Origin: Roseomonas aeriglobus | Lineage (GTDB): Bacteria; Pseudomonadota; Alphaproteobacteria; Sphingomonadales; Sphingomonadaceae | Assembly (NCBI GenBank): GCA_016937575.1 | Contig: JAFHKN010000002.1 | Location: 930,001 to 994,000 of the forward strand | Length of the DNA: 64,000 bases | Reading direction: 5' to 3' | Part shown: one piece after another, positions 38,165-47,041 of the stretch | Layout: every line of letters starts with the position of its first letter | Numbering within the stretch: position 1 is the stretch's first letter | Notes under the pieces: model-generated | Databases searched by the model: none | The model's input: only the letters and a program-made list of their open reading frames with translations | Told to the model about the DNA's origin: nothing | Position numbers and translations under genes: made by a program

Positions 38165-38810
38165 GCCAATTACGCGCCGCCGCCAGGGTGCGGAGCTTGG
38201 CGTGCGGATTTACCGCGACCGCTTCGTCGGCCCAGACGAAGGTAGGCTCGTCGGTCGCGTGGTCGGAATAGAAGCGGACATGCGTATCGGCGCGGGCGAT
38301 CCCCTGACGCGCCATCCATGCCTCGATCATCGCCAGCTTGTCCGCGCCATAGCAGTTGGCCCCGGCAATCCGGTGAGTCACGCGGCCTTGGCGGTCGACC
38401 TTCGCTTCGGTCGCGATGACGTCGTCGATGCCCAGCGCGGCCGCGATGCGGCTGGCATAGAAACGGTGCGCGGCGGAGGCGACGACGATGCGATAGCCTG
38501 CCGCTCGATCCGCAGCGATCTGTGCTCGGGCGCCGCGCCGGATGTGACGCGCAAAGCTGTCGGCGAAGGCTTGCGCGACCGCGGCCGACTGATCGGGCGC
38601 CAGCGTGCCGACGAGCAGGCGGTGCATGAATTGCTTCAGCGTCCGCCGCTCGATCAACCCGGCGCGATAGGTGAGCATGGCCCCGACGACGAGCGGCGCG
38701 GACACCAGCCGCCACGGCGCGCGGGTGCGGGCGGCGTGAAGCAGGAAGGGCGTCCACGTCGGCACCGCGGTGATCGTGCGGTCGAGGTCGTAGATGGCGA
38801 GGCGGTGCAT
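38145..38810 (-). CDS. HAD-superfamily IB phosphatase
   Basis: This is a 221-residue HAD-IB hydrolase. Motif I is YDLDRTIT (Asp8 nucleophile, Asp10). Motif II is IVVASAAH, and motif III/IV includes YSDHATDEP. A helical cap lies between residues ~30 and 90. Relatives include phosphatidylglycerophosphate phosphatase PgpC and phosphoserine phosphatase. It is convergent with the NTP transferase and overlaps it by 20 bp. It may remove a phosphate from the lipid intermediate or head group made by the facing genes, which is inference. Confidence 0.85.
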   Translation of the reverse strand: MHRLAIYDLDRTITAVPTWTPFLLHAARTRAPWRLVSAPLVVGAMLTYRAGLIERRTLKQFMHRLLVGTLAPDQSAAVAQAFADSFARHIRRGARAQIAADRAAGYRIVVASAAHRFYASRIAAALGIDDVIATEAKVDRQGRVTHRIAGANCYGADKLAMIEAWMARQGIARADTHVRFYSDHATDEPTFVWADEAVAVNPHAKLRTLAAARNWPIVDWR

Positions 38811-38820
38811 CGGGTCAGTC

Positions 38821-38850
38821 CCGTCATCCCCGCGGAGGCGGGGATGACGG
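38821..38850 (+). repeat. Short palindromic repeat (CGTCATCCCCGC type)
   Basis: A perfect 13-bp stem, CCGTCATCCCCGC (38821-38833) and GCGGGGATGACGG (38838-38850), has a GGAG loop. It lies between the end of the amidohydrolase-like gene and the HAD gene start. It may be a terminator or mRNA-stabilising hairpin. A degenerate two-arm relative lies at 53572-53667. Confidence 0.8.
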
Positions 38851-38863
38851 CGGCTAGCTGTCG

Positions 38864-40192
38864 TTACCGATCATATGCCTTGGGCAGCGCACCCTCGACC
38901 ACGTTCAGATAGCGATCGCGCAACTGACGCTGGCGCGAGGTCATCGGCTGCGGACGGCCGTCGATCCAGATCGCCTGCGGCTGCGATGACAATTCCAGCG
39001 GATCGCCGTCCCACAGCACCACGTCGGCGCGTCGACCCGGCCGCAGCGACCCGATCTCGGCGCCCAGGCCCATCACTTCGGCGGGCTTCGACGTGATCGC
39101 CGCGAATGCACGGCCCCAGTCGAGCCCGGTGGCACCCGGCACTTTGGTGATCGCGACCAGGTTGCCCGCGAACTGGCGCACGACATGTTCGCCGCCCGAC
39201 CCGTCGAAATAGATGCCGACGGTGACGCCCGCGGCAGTCATCCGCCCGACGTTGCTTTCGGTCGCCGCGACCTGTTCGAACGACGACGGCAGGTCGGCGA
39301 GCGCATAGGCCAGCACCGGCACCTTGGCTGCAGCGATCTCGCGCGCGACCATCCAGCCTTCGGTCACACCCGCCAGGATCAGCTTGATGCCCGGATAGCG
39401 CGTCGGCAGCGTCAGCACCTGGCGAATGTCGCTCGCGCGCTCCACGCGGACGACCAGCGGCACCTTGCCGTCCAGCACGTTGAGCAGGGCCTGCGCGTCG
39501 GCGCGCGTCAGCAGGGCGTCCTTGCTGCGTCCGTCGAAGCCCGACGAGTTGCGGCGATAGTCCTGCGCCATCGCGAAGGCATCGATCAGCGCCGCCCAGG
39601 CCGCAGGGCGGCTGCCGCCGGCCGAGCGTGCGCCGTCCTCGCCCAGCTGGACGGTCTGGAACGCGCGGGCCTTGGTCACCGGATCGGGATCGGCAGCGAG
39701 GTCGATCACCGCGCCTTGCCCTGCGAAGATCGATTGGCCGCCACCCCCGCTGATGAACGCGCGAGTGACGCCACCCAGCCGTTCGTTGGCGATCATGACC
39801 GTTTCGGGGTTCACCGAGGTCGAGACGTCGATCGCCGCCGAATAGGGGGATTGGCGTGCCGAGGTGTCGTTGCTCTCGCTGACGCCGCCGGCGTCGACGA
39901 GCCCCAAGTCGCCGATGCCGGTCACGATGCCGGCCGACACCCATTTGCCGGTTGCGTCGACCGTCTGCGCGCCTGCAGGCACCGCGATGCCCGAGCCAGC
40001 TGCGACGACGCGTCCGTCGCGGATGACGACGGTGCCGTTGGGGATCGGCGCGGAGCCGTCGCCGATGGCTACCGTGCCGCCCGTGATGGCGATCGTCTGG
40101 CCACCTCGCAAAGTGTCACTTCCCGAGGACCCCGACTGCGCAGAGGCGGGGAGGGCGACCAAAGCCGCCGCGGCGAGGAGCAGGGCCTTCAC
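38864..40192 (-). CDS. Amidohydrolase-like protein without the metal-binding histidines
   Basis: This is a 442-residue protein from the GTG at 40192, with a signal peptide (LLLAAAALVALPASAQS). It has the composite beta-domain and barrel of imidazolonepropionase-like amidohydrolases: IAITGGTVAIGDGSAPIPNG, VVIRDGRVVAAG, and the C-terminal IGSLRPGRRADVVLWDGDPL. At the first metal site, where the partner gene has IDIHSHLG, it has VTGIGDLG, so the H-x-H pair is gone. The later conserved His residues are also not visible (LILAGVTEGW). It overlaps the catalytic-looking amidohydrolase by 4 bp and is probably a non-catalytic or altered subunit of it. It is periplasmic. Confidence 0.85.
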   Translation of the reverse strand: MKALLLAAAALVALPASAQSGSSGSDTLRGGQTIAITGGTVAIGDGSAPIPNGTVVIRDGRVVAAGSGIAVPAGAQTVDATGKWVSAGIVTGIGDLGLVDAGGVSESNDTSARQSPYSAAIDVSTSVNPETVMIANERLGGVTRAFISGGGGQSIFAGQGAVIDLAADPDPVTKARAFQTVQLGEDGARSAGGSRPAAWAALIDAFAMAQDYRRNSSGFDGRSKDALLTRADAQALLNVLDGKVPLVVRVERASDIRQVLTLPTRYPGIKLILAGVTEGWMVAREIAAAKVPVLAYALADLPSSFEQVAATESNVGRMTAAGVTVGIYFDGSGGEHVVRQFAGNLVAITKVPGATGLDWGRAFAAITSKPAEVMGLGAEIGSLRPGRRADVVLWDGDPLELSSQPQAIWIDGRPQPMTSRQRQLRDRYLNVVEGALPKAYDR

Positions 40193-41607
40193 TTGACGTC
40201 TCCCATGCCGGGCTGGCCGATCTCGAAGTCGCTCACCGGTCGCAATTTGGGGTTGTTCATGTCGTACAGCATCGCACCGTCGACCCAGACCTTTTCGGGG
40301 CGCGAATAGACGCTCAGCGGATTGCCGTTCCACAGCACCACGTCCGCCATCTTGCCGGGGCGGAGCGATCCGGTGACCTTGTCGATGCCCAGCGCCTTCG
40401 CCGGGTTGAGCGACAACCAGGTCCACGCGAATTCGTCGCTGACGTTGATGCCGGCGCGGCGGCCGGCGTTCAGCGCCTTGGCGACTTCCTGATTCAGGCG
40501 CTGGATGCCGTTGGCATCGTCCGAATGGATCATCACGCAGGCACCGGCCTTGTGCAGCAGCGGCAGGTTTTCATGGATGCCGTCGTAGCTTTCCATCTTG
40601 AAGCCGTACCAATCGGCCCACACGGCCGCGCAGGTATCGTTTGCCTTAAGCAGGTCGCCGATCTTGTAGGCCTCGACGGCATGGTGAAAAGCACTGACTT
40701 TATAGCCGAATTCCTTCGCCATATCCATGACGATCGCCATTTCGTCGGCGCGGTAGCAGTGGTTCTGGACCAGGATTTCTCCCGACAGCACGCCGCGCAG
40801 CGTATCCATCGCGATGTTGCGCGTCGGCGGCTCGCCGCCGTCCTTCTCATACTTGTCCCAACGCCGCTTATAGTCCGCCGCCTGCGCCCAGGTGGCGCGG
40901 TCGACCGCGACGTTGCCCATGCGGGTGGAGGGCTGACGGCCCTTCGAGCCGTAGACACGCTTTGGGTTCTCGCCGCAGGCCATCTTCAAGCCATAGGGCG
41001 CGCCGGGGAACTTCATGCCCTGCATCGTGCGGGCATAGACGTTCTTGAGCACGACCGAACGACCGCCCATCAGATTGGCCGAGCCGGGCAGGATCTGCAG
41101 CGTCGTCACGCCGCCATTGGCCAGCGCGCGGCTGAAGCCGGGGTCCTGCGGCCAGACGCTATGTTCGGCCCAGACGTCGGCCGTGACCGGGCCGGTCGCC
41201 TCGTTGCCGTCCGAATGCGCCTGCACACCGGGTGAGGGATAGTCGCCCAGATGGCTGTGGATGTCGATGATGCCGGGGGTCACCCACTTGCCGGTGCCGT
41301 CGATGACCGTCGCGCCGGCCGGCGCATCGACCGACTGGCCGACCGCGACGATCTTGCCGTCGGCGAACAGCACCTGGCCGTTCTCGATCCGCCCGCCTTC
41401 GCCGTCATAGACGGTGACGTTCCGGACCAGGGTCGGCACGCCCGGGTAGGGGCGATAGGTCGATGGGAAAGGATTGCGGTCATACGGCTTGCCCGGTTGT
41501 TTGGCGGGCGCGGCGGAGGCTGACCTGGTATCCTGCTTCTGTCCGCATGCGACGAGCGCAGACGCGGCAAGCAACGCGCACGCCAGGCGCGTGAATCGAC
41601 GGTTCAT
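40189..41607 (-). CDS. Amidohydrolase lipoprotein
   Basis: This is a 472-residue exported amidohydrolase. The N-terminus has a lipoprotein signal with lipobox ALVAC (Cys21). The metal site is intact: His117 and His119 in GIIDIHSHLG, later His in LVQNHCYRADE and SAFHHAVEAY, and Asp in MIHSDDANG. LRPGKMADVVLWNGNPLSVY closes the barrel. Relatives hydrolyse cyclic amides or dipeptides. The substrate is unknown. The stop overlaps the start of the degenerate paralogue by 4 bp, so both are made together, probably as a periplasmic complex. Confidence 0.88.
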   Translation of the reverse strand: MNRRFTRLACALLAASALVACGQKQDTRSASAAPAKQPGKPYDRNPFPSTYRPYPGVPTLVRNVTVYDGEGGRIENGQVLFADGKIVAVGQSVDAPAGATVIDGTGKWVTPGIIDIHSHLGDYPSPGVQAHSDGNEATGPVTADVWAEHSVWPQDPGFSRALANGGVTTLQILPGSANLMGGRSVVLKNVYARTMQGMKFPGAPYGLKMACGENPKRVYGSKGRQPSTRMGNVAVDRATWAQAADYKRRWDKYEKDGGEPPTRNIAMDTLRGVLSGEILVQNHCYRADEMAIVMDMAKEFGYKVSAFHHAVEAYKIGDLLKANDTCAAVWADWYGFKMESYDGIHENLPLLHKAGACVMIHSDDANGIQRLNQEVAKALNAGRRAGINVSDEFAWTWLSLNPAKALGIDKVTGSLRPGKMADVVLWNGNPLSVYSRPEKVWVDGAMLYDMNNPKLRPVSDFEIGQPGMGDVK

Positions 41608-41696
41608 GATGGCCCCTTTTGTTTGTGTCCCGTTGGTAGGGCGAGCCGGTGCATCGAGACAAGCGCGAAACGTTCGGGCCGGCCTCAGCGTGATCG

Positions 41697-43802
41697 GTGG
41701 ATCGTCCGGTTGGGTCCTGCGTTCCAGCGGCTGGCGTTGGGGGAACAGCTATAACTTCGTATTTCGGGTCGGCGGTCTTGCTCCTGGTGTCGGCATCGGT
41801 GCCGGCGCACGCGCAAACGACCGAAGTCGTCGTCACCGGCCGCGGTCTCGCGCCCCGGCCTGGCGACGCCGCGTTCGACGTCGTCACCATTGCGCCCGAG
41901 CGGATCGCGGAGTCGGCGAGTGCTCGCCTGGAATCGGTGCTGGCCGACGTGGCGGGGCTCCAGCAGTTCCGCCGATCGGATTCTCGCACCGCCAATCCCA
42001 CCAGCCAGGGCATTTCGTTGCGCGGCATCGGGGGCAACGCGTCGAGCCGTGCGCTGCTGGTCCTCGACGGCGTGCCTCAGGCCGACCCGTTCGGGGGCTG
42101 GGTCGCGTTTCCGGCCTATGCGACCGATCGCATCGGCCTGATCCGCGTCACGCGCGGCGGGGGCAGCGGTTATTTCGGCGCGGGCGCCTTGGCCGGAACG
42201 GTCGAACTGGAGAGCGCCGGCCGCGCGGGAGCGCCCATCGCCGGGTCGATCGCTTACGGCAGCCGGCGTTCGCTCGATGCGTCCGCGTCTACATTGCTGC
42301 AAAGCGGGCAGGGGTTCGCGACCGTCTCGGCCGCTTATGCCCGCGGCGACGGCTTCGTACCGATCGTCGCCGAGAGCCGCGGGCCGGCCGATCGCGCCGC
42401 ACCCTATGAACAGGCGTCCGGCGCGGTCCGTGCCGTACTGCCGATCGGCAGCGCGACCGAGCTTCAGGCGAACATGGCCGCGTTCGCCGACGTCCGCGAC
42501 CGCGGCACCGACTTCACCCGCAACCGCAGCGAGGGCGCCGATGCGAGCGTGCGCCTGATCGGGCGAGGACGGTGGGGGTTCTCTGCCCTGGCCTACCTCC
42601 AGACCCGGAGCTTTGCTTCGCAGTTCGCGGCGGTCGACGCGGCGCGCGCTACCGTCACGCCGACGCTCGACCAGTATAATACGCCGGCAACGGGCCTTGG
42701 TGCGCGTATGGAGTTGGTGCCCCCGGTGGGGGAGGGCGTCGATCTGCGGCTCGGCGGCGATTGGCGCGACGTCAAGGGGCGGACGCAGGAACTGTACAGC
42801 TACACCGCGGGTGTGCCGACGCGGCGACGCGAGGCGGGCGGATCGGCGCGGACCATGGGCCTGTTCGCCGACGCCAGCGTCGAGCGGGGGCGTGTGACGT
42901 TGACGCTCGGCGGACGGGTCGATCGCTGGCGGATCAGCGATGGCCGCAGCCGAGAGGCGCTGCTCGCCGGCGGCGGGGCGCTGACCGATATGGTCCATCC
43001 CGATCGCACCGGCACTGAATGGACCGGCCGCGCCGGCCTCGCGGTGGCCCCTGTCGAGGCAGTTCGATTCCGCGTTGCAGCCTATCGTGGCTGGCGCCTT
43101 CCGACGCTCAACGAGCTCTACCGGCCATTCCGCGTCGGCGCCGACGCGACTGCCGCCAACGCTGCCCTGGCCCCGGAGCGGCTGACCGGCGTCGACGCGG
43201 GCGTAACTCTTACGCCGGTCCGCGGCGCCTCGTTCGGGGTCAGCGTCTTTCGCGATCGCCTGACCGGCGCGATCGCCAATGTCGGGGAGGGGCGCGGGCC
43301 GGGAACGTTCTCCGGCGTCGGTTTCGTTGCAGCGAACGGGGTGTACCGCGTGCGGCGCAACCTCGACGCGATCCGGTCGAGCGGTCTCGAGCTCGACGCG
43401 CGGTACGACGCCGGCCCCGCTTTCGCGCTGTTGTCGTGGAGCCGCGCCAATTCGCGCGTCTCGGCCAGTGGTACCGCGGCAGCGCTCAATGGTCTTCGCC
43501 CGGCGCAGACGCCGCGTGATCTGGTGTCCGGCACGATCGGCTGGCGTCGCGATGGGCTGACGCTGTCCACGACCGTCCGCCACGCCGCGCATCAGTTCGA
43601 GGACGACGCCAACAGCCGGACGCTGGCTCCGGCGACGACACTCGACGCGTACGCCGCGGTTCCCTTGGGGAGGAGGGTGGCGATCGAGGTGCGCGGTGAA
43701 AACCTGTTCGACGAACGGGTCGAAGCGGGCGTCGCCGGCACCGGCATCGTCGAGCGCGCGACACCGCGGACATTGTGGATCGGGCTGCGTTTGACGCCCT
43801 AG
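41697..43802 (+). CDS. TonB-dependent outer-membrane receptor
   Basis: This is a 701-residue outer-membrane receptor. A signal-like hydrophobic stretch ends in SVPAHAQ at about residue 40. The plug domain has TSQGISLRGIGGNASSRALL followed by VLDGVPQADPFGGW and the glycine-rich VTRGGGSGYFGAGALAGT. The barrel ends with a typical ENLFDERVEAG and a terminal strand closing in L-R-L-T-P. The start is weak: the GTG at 41697 has no clear ribosome site and lies 90 bp from the divergent amidohydrolase. The ligand is unknown. Divergence from an exported amidohydrolase pair suggests uptake of its substrate or product, such as a peptide. Confidence 0.88.
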   Translation: MDRPVGSCVPAAGVGGTAITSYFGSAVLLLVSASVPAHAQTTEVVVTGRGLAPRPGDAAFDVVTIAPERIAESASARLESVLADVAGLQQFRRSDSRTANPTSQGISLRGIGGNASSRALLVLDGVPQADPFGGWVAFPAYATDRIGLIRVTRGGGSGYFGAGALAGTVELESAGRAGAPIAGSIAYGSRRSLDASASTLLQSGQGFATVSAAYARGDGFVPIVAESRGPADRAAPYEQASGAVRAVLPIGSATELQANMAAFADVRDRGTDFTRNRSEGADASVRLIGRGRWGFSALAYLQTRSFASQFAAVDAARATVTPTLDQYNTPATGLGARMELVPPVGEGVDLRLGGDWRDVKGRTQELYSYTAGVPTRRREAGGSARTMGLFADASVERGRVTLTLGGRVDRWRISDGRSREALLAGGGALTDMVHPDRTGTEWTGRAGLAVAPVEAVRFRVAAYRGWRLPTLNELYRPFRVGADATAANAALAPERLTGVDAGVTLTPVRGASFGVSVFRDRLTGAIANVGEGRGPGTFSGVGFVAANGVYRVRRNLDAIRSSGLELDARYDAGPAFALLSWSRANSRVSASGTAAALNGLRPAQTPRDLVSGTIGWRRDGLTLSTTVRHAAHQFEDDANSRTLAPATTLDAYAAVPLGRRVAIEVRGENLFDERVEAGVAGTGIVERATPRTLWIGLRLTP

Positions 43803-43902
43803 CGTGCTGTTCCGGGTACGCGCGGCCCAATGTGATAAGCGCTTGCCACCCGCCCGACACCGGCGTCAGATAGCGCTAACAATGATCGGGAGGGGAAGAG
43901 TC

Positions 43903-45303
43903 GTGCAGGATCCACGCGCGAATACCGGCTTCATCGCGGCGATCGTCGCGGTGGCCACCATTGGCGGGTTGCTGTTCGGGTATGACAGTGGTGCCGTGAA
44001 CGGTACGCAGCCGGGGTTGAAGGCGGCGTTCGGTTTGAGCGAAGGCGGTCTGGGCTTTACCGTCGGATCGCTGTTGATCGGCTGTTTCGTCGGCGCCTTC
44101 CTTGCCGGGCGACTGGCCGACGTGATGGGCCGCCGCAAGGTGATGATGCTCGCCGCACTGCTCTTTCTCGTCGGCGCGTTGGTGCAGGGCTTTGCGCACG
44201 AACAATGGCTGTTCGTCCTGGCGCGGTTTGCCGGCGGCATGGCGGTGGGGGCGGCAAGCGTGCTGTCGCCGGCCTATATCTCGGAGGTTGCGCCGGCGAA
44301 CATCCGCGGGCGGATGACGACCGTCCAGCAGATCATGATCATCACCGGTCTGACCGCGGCGTTCGTGGTCAACTGGTTCCTCGCCCGCGCGGCCGGAGCC
44401 TCCACCGCGCCCTATTGGGCGGGGATCGAGGCGTGGCGCTGGATGTACCTGATGCAGGCGATCCCCGCGGCGGTCTTCCTGGTCGCGCTGACGATGATTC
44501 CGGAAAGTCCGCGCTATCTGGTGTCGAAGGGCCGGATCGACGAGGCGCGTACCGTGCTCGCCAAGCTGTTCGGCAGCGTAGAGGCGGAGGGCAAGCTTAC
44601 CGATATCCGTGCCAGTTTCTCTGACGACCACCGCCCGCGGCTGTCCGATCTGAAGAACCCTGCAACCGGTCGCATTCGCCCGATCCTTTGGGCGGGGCTG
44701 CTGCTGGCGGTGTTCCAGCAACTCGTCGGCATCAACGTCATCTTCTATTACGGCGCGACCTTGTGGCAGCTGGCCGGGTTCACCGAGGATCAATCGCTAC
44801 AGATCAACATCGTGTCGGGCCTGGTGTCGATCGCGGCGTGCTTCGTAACGATCGCGCTGGTCGATCGCATCGGGCGCAAGCCGCTGCTGCTGATCGGGTC
44901 GGCCGGCATGGCGGCAACGCTGATCGCGCTGGTCTATGCTTTTGCCAATGGATCGGTCGATGGGGCGGGCAAGCTCAGCCTCTCGAGCGAGCTCGGCACG
45001 ATCGCGCTGGTCGCGGCGAACCTCTACGTCATCTTCTTCAATGTCAGCTGGGGCCCGATCATGTGGGTCATGCTGGGCGAGATGTTCCCCAACCAGATCC
45101 GCGGCTCGGCGCTGGCGGTTTGCGGCTTCGCGCAATGGTTCTCGAACTATCTGGTCGCGCAGAGCTTCCCGCTGATGGCGGCGGGGCTGGGGCTGGCGGT
45201 CAGCTACAGCCTGTATGCGGCGGCGGCGGTCGTCAGCTTCTTCCTGGTCCAGCGGTTCATTCACGAAACCAAGGGCGTCGAACTCGAAGCGATGAAGGGC
45301 TGA
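43903..45303 (+). CDS. Sugar porter (MFS) transporter
   Basis: This is a 466-residue major-facilitator sugar transporter with 12 helices. The start at the GTG at 43903 follows GGGAGGGG at 43887-43895; the ATG at 43882 would begin before this site. Sugar-porter signatures are GGLLFGYDSGAVNG, GRLADVMGRRKVMM, PESPRYLVSKGRIDEA, QQLVGINVIFYYG, VDRIGRKPLLLIG and the C-terminal HETKGVELE. QQLVGIN is the hallmark of proton-coupled hexose/pentose carriers. The sugar is unknown. It faces the FucP-like carrier, with a strong hairpin between them. Confidence 0.93.
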   Translation: MQDPRANTGFIAAIVAVATIGGLLFGYDSGAVNGTQPGLKAAFGLSEGGLGFTVGSLLIGCFVGAFLAGRLADVMGRRKVMMLAALLFLVGALVQGFAHEQWLFVLARFAGGMAVGAASVLSPAYISEVAPANIRGRMTTVQQIMIITGLTAAFVVNWFLARAAGASTAPYWAGIEAWRWMYLMQAIPAAVFLVALTMIPESPRYLVSKGRIDEARTVLAKLFGSVEAEGKLTDIRASFSDDHRPRLSDLKNPATGRIRPILWAGLLLAVFQQLVGINVIFYYGATLWQLAGFTEDQSLQINIVSGLVSIAACFVTIALVDRIGRKPLLLIGSAGMAATLIALVYAFANGSVDGAGKLSLSSELGTIALVAANLYVIFFNVSWGPIMWVMLGEMFPNQIRGSALAVCGFAQWFSNYLVAQSFPLMAAGLGLAVSYSLYAAAAVVSFFLVQRFIHETKGVELEAMKG

Positions 45304-45312
45304 GGCGCGGGC

Positions 45313-45343
45313 GTCCGTGGTTTGCGCCAAGCAAACCACGGAC
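45313..45343. terminator. 13-bp hairpin between convergent transporters
   Basis: GTCCGTGGTTTGC (45313-45325) and GCAAACCACGGAC (45331-45343) form a perfect 13-bp stem with the loop GCCAA. It lies 10 bp after the sugar porter stop. There is no T run, so it may work as a bidirectional or Rho-aided terminator. Confidence 0.6.
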
Positions 45344-45435
45344 TTGCCGCGGCGGGCAGCGAGCGCGCGCAGCGCGTTCGTCTCACGGCGTGACGTTCCT
45401 TGTCGTGCTCTCGCGCAGGCGAGGCACCGTAGGGA

Positions 45436-46794
45436 TCAATGCACCGTCGTCGCTGCCTCGCCCGAGTGCCGCACCTTCGCGCCCGCGGCTGCCAGCGCAA
45501 ACACCACCAGCGCGGCATAGCACGCCGCCGGCACGATGAATGCGGTCGCATAGCTGCCGGTCGCGCCCGACACGATGCCAGTCAGCGGCGGGATCGCTGC
45601 GCCGCCGACGATCGAGAAGCACAGGAAGCCGGACGTCGCCTCCTGGCTGGCGGTCGAACGTTCCAGCGTCAGCGTGAAGATGACCGGGAACATGATCGAG
45701 TTGAACAGCCCCATCGACAGCGCAGCGAAGCCGGCGCCCACGCCGCCGACGAACAGCACATAGCCCGCGATGGCGACGTTGACGCCTGCGAACACGGCAA
45801 GCAGGCGGGCGGCAGGGAAGCGGGTCAGCAGCGCCGATCCGATGATCCGGCCGACCATCGCACCACCCCAATAGAAGGACACGGCCTTGCCGGCTTCCAG
45901 CAGGGAGACGCCGGGCGTGCCGTCGCTGCCCATCGCCAGGCCGAGCAGCGGAACGCCGAACGCGGCGTCCGACTGCCCCCAGATCGCATCGGAATTCAGG
46001 AACAGCGCCATCTGCGTCCCGATCGCGACTTCGGCGCCGACGTAGAGGAAGATGCCGAGCCCGCCGAGCACCGCCCAACGCGATGCGAGCGCTTCGGAAA
46101 TCGCGGTGCCGAAGCTCTTGGGAGCAGCACTGTCCGGGGCCGCCGCGGCGACCAGCTTGCGCATGGTGAAGAAGAACAGCAGCAACAGGACGAGCAGCCC
46201 CGCAATCCAGAAGAAGGCGCGATCGATGCCGCCAAGCGCGGTCTGGCGCACCGCTTCGGTCACGACGGTGCCTTCCTTTACCTCGACACCCTTCAGGAAG
46301 AGCGTCGCGCCGATCCAGGGGCCGAGAAAGGTACCCAGGCTGTTGAACGCCTGACTGAAGGTCAGCCGGAAATGGCTGCGCGATGGATCGCCCAGCACCG
46401 CCGCCAGCGGGTTCGCCGCGACCTGCAGGATTGTGATCCCGCTGGCCAGTGTGAACAGGCCCAGCAGTACCAGGCTATAGACGGCCGCGTTGGCGGCGCC
46501 GAGCATGATCAGGCAGCCCGCGATCATCAGCGTCAGTGCAATGAGCACGGTCGGCACCGACTTGCGCCGGCTGAGCAGCGCGGCGGCGGGGAAGCTCATC
46601 ACGCCGTAGGCGATGAAGAACGCCGACGCGCTAAGCTGTGCCTGCAAGTCGGTCAGCGAGAAGATGCCCTTCACCGCCGCGACCAGCGGGTCGATCAGCG
46701 AGGTGATGAACCCCCAGGCAAAAAACAGGGTGGTGACGGTGGCGAACGCCGCCGTGGTGTTGGCGCCCACCTGGGGTGCCGGCCGTGTGGACAT
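45436..46794 (-). CDS. FucP-family MFS sugar transporter
   Basis: This is a 452-residue 12-helix carrier of the FucP/glucose-galactose type. The ATG at 46794 follows AGGGAGGA; longer upstream frames run through a repeat. The N-terminal helix FFAWGFITSLIDPLVAAVKG and the TM4 region ILQVAANPLAAVLGDPSRSH, followed by FRLTFSQAFNSLGTFLGP, are characteristic of the FucP family. It would import a hexose by proton symport. A LacI-type operator-like palindrome lies at 46807-46820, overlapping its leader. Confidence 0.92.
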   Translation of the reverse strand: MSTRPAPQVGANTTAAFATVTTLFFAWGFITSLIDPLVAAVKGIFSLTDLQAQLSASAFFIAYGVMSFPAAALLSRRKSVPTVLIALTLMIAGCLIMLGAANAAVYSLVLLGLFTLASGITILQVAANPLAAVLGDPSRSHFRLTFSQAFNSLGTFLGPWIGATLFLKGVEVKEGTVVTEAVRQTALGGIDRAFFWIAGLLVLLLLFFFTMRKLVAAAAPDSAAPKSFGTAISEALASRWAVLGGLGIFLYVGAEVAIGTQMALFLNSDAIWGQSDAAFGVPLLGLAMGSDGTPGVSLLEAGKAVSFYWGGAMVGRIIGSALLTRFPAARLLAVFAGVNVAIAGYVLFVGGVGAGFAALSMGLFNSIMFPVIFTLTLERSTASQEATSGFLCFSIVGGAAIPPLTGIVSGATGSYATAFIVPAACYAALVVFALAAAGAKVRHSGEAATTVH

Positions 46795-46806
46795 GTCGTC
46801 CTCCCT

Positions 46807-46820
46807 TGGAACCGGTTTCA
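46807..46820 (-). promoter_or_regulatory. LacI-family operator-like palindrome
   Basis: TGGAACC-GGTTTCA is a 14-bp palindrome with one mismatch around a central CG, the usual design of LacI/GalR-type operators. It lies about 13 bp before the FucP-like start. A LacI regulator could repress this sugar carrier until the sugar is present. No lacI-type gene is in the window. Confidence 0.5.
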
Positions 46821-46874
46821 TAATTTCGGTCGGTCCGTCTCTAGTGGCTGGAAGGCGCGCTGCAAGGGGGTGAT

Positions 46875-46995
46875 GATCCTCCCTTGGAAGGGGAGGTGGC
46901 CGGCGCAGCCGGTCGGCGGGGTGTCGCGCTATCTGGGACATGGTGACACCTCTCCGTCGCGCTTCACGTGCCACCTTCCCTTGCAGGGGAGGAGC
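46875..46995 (+). repeat. Palindromic repeat (CCTCCC..GGGGAGGTGGC type)
   Basis: The left arm is at 46875-46900 and the right arm at 46968-46995, with GATCCTCCC..GGGGAGGTGGC mirrored by GTGCCACCTTCCC..GGGGAGG. Inner segments around GGTGTCGCGCT and GGTGACACC are the diverged inner pair. It is the free-standing relative of the element inserted in scpA at 3441-3562. It fills the gap between the FucP-like gene and kynU. Confidence 0.8.
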
Positions 46996-47041
46996 GGCAG
47001 GTAGATTGACCTGCGCCACCCATCCCCCCATCACGACCGGC

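Noticed and set aside
41685..43592. 635-codon open frame on the minus strand
   Set aside because: It is antisense to the TonB receptor, which has clear plug and barrel motifs; the minus frame is Arg/Ala-rich without structure.
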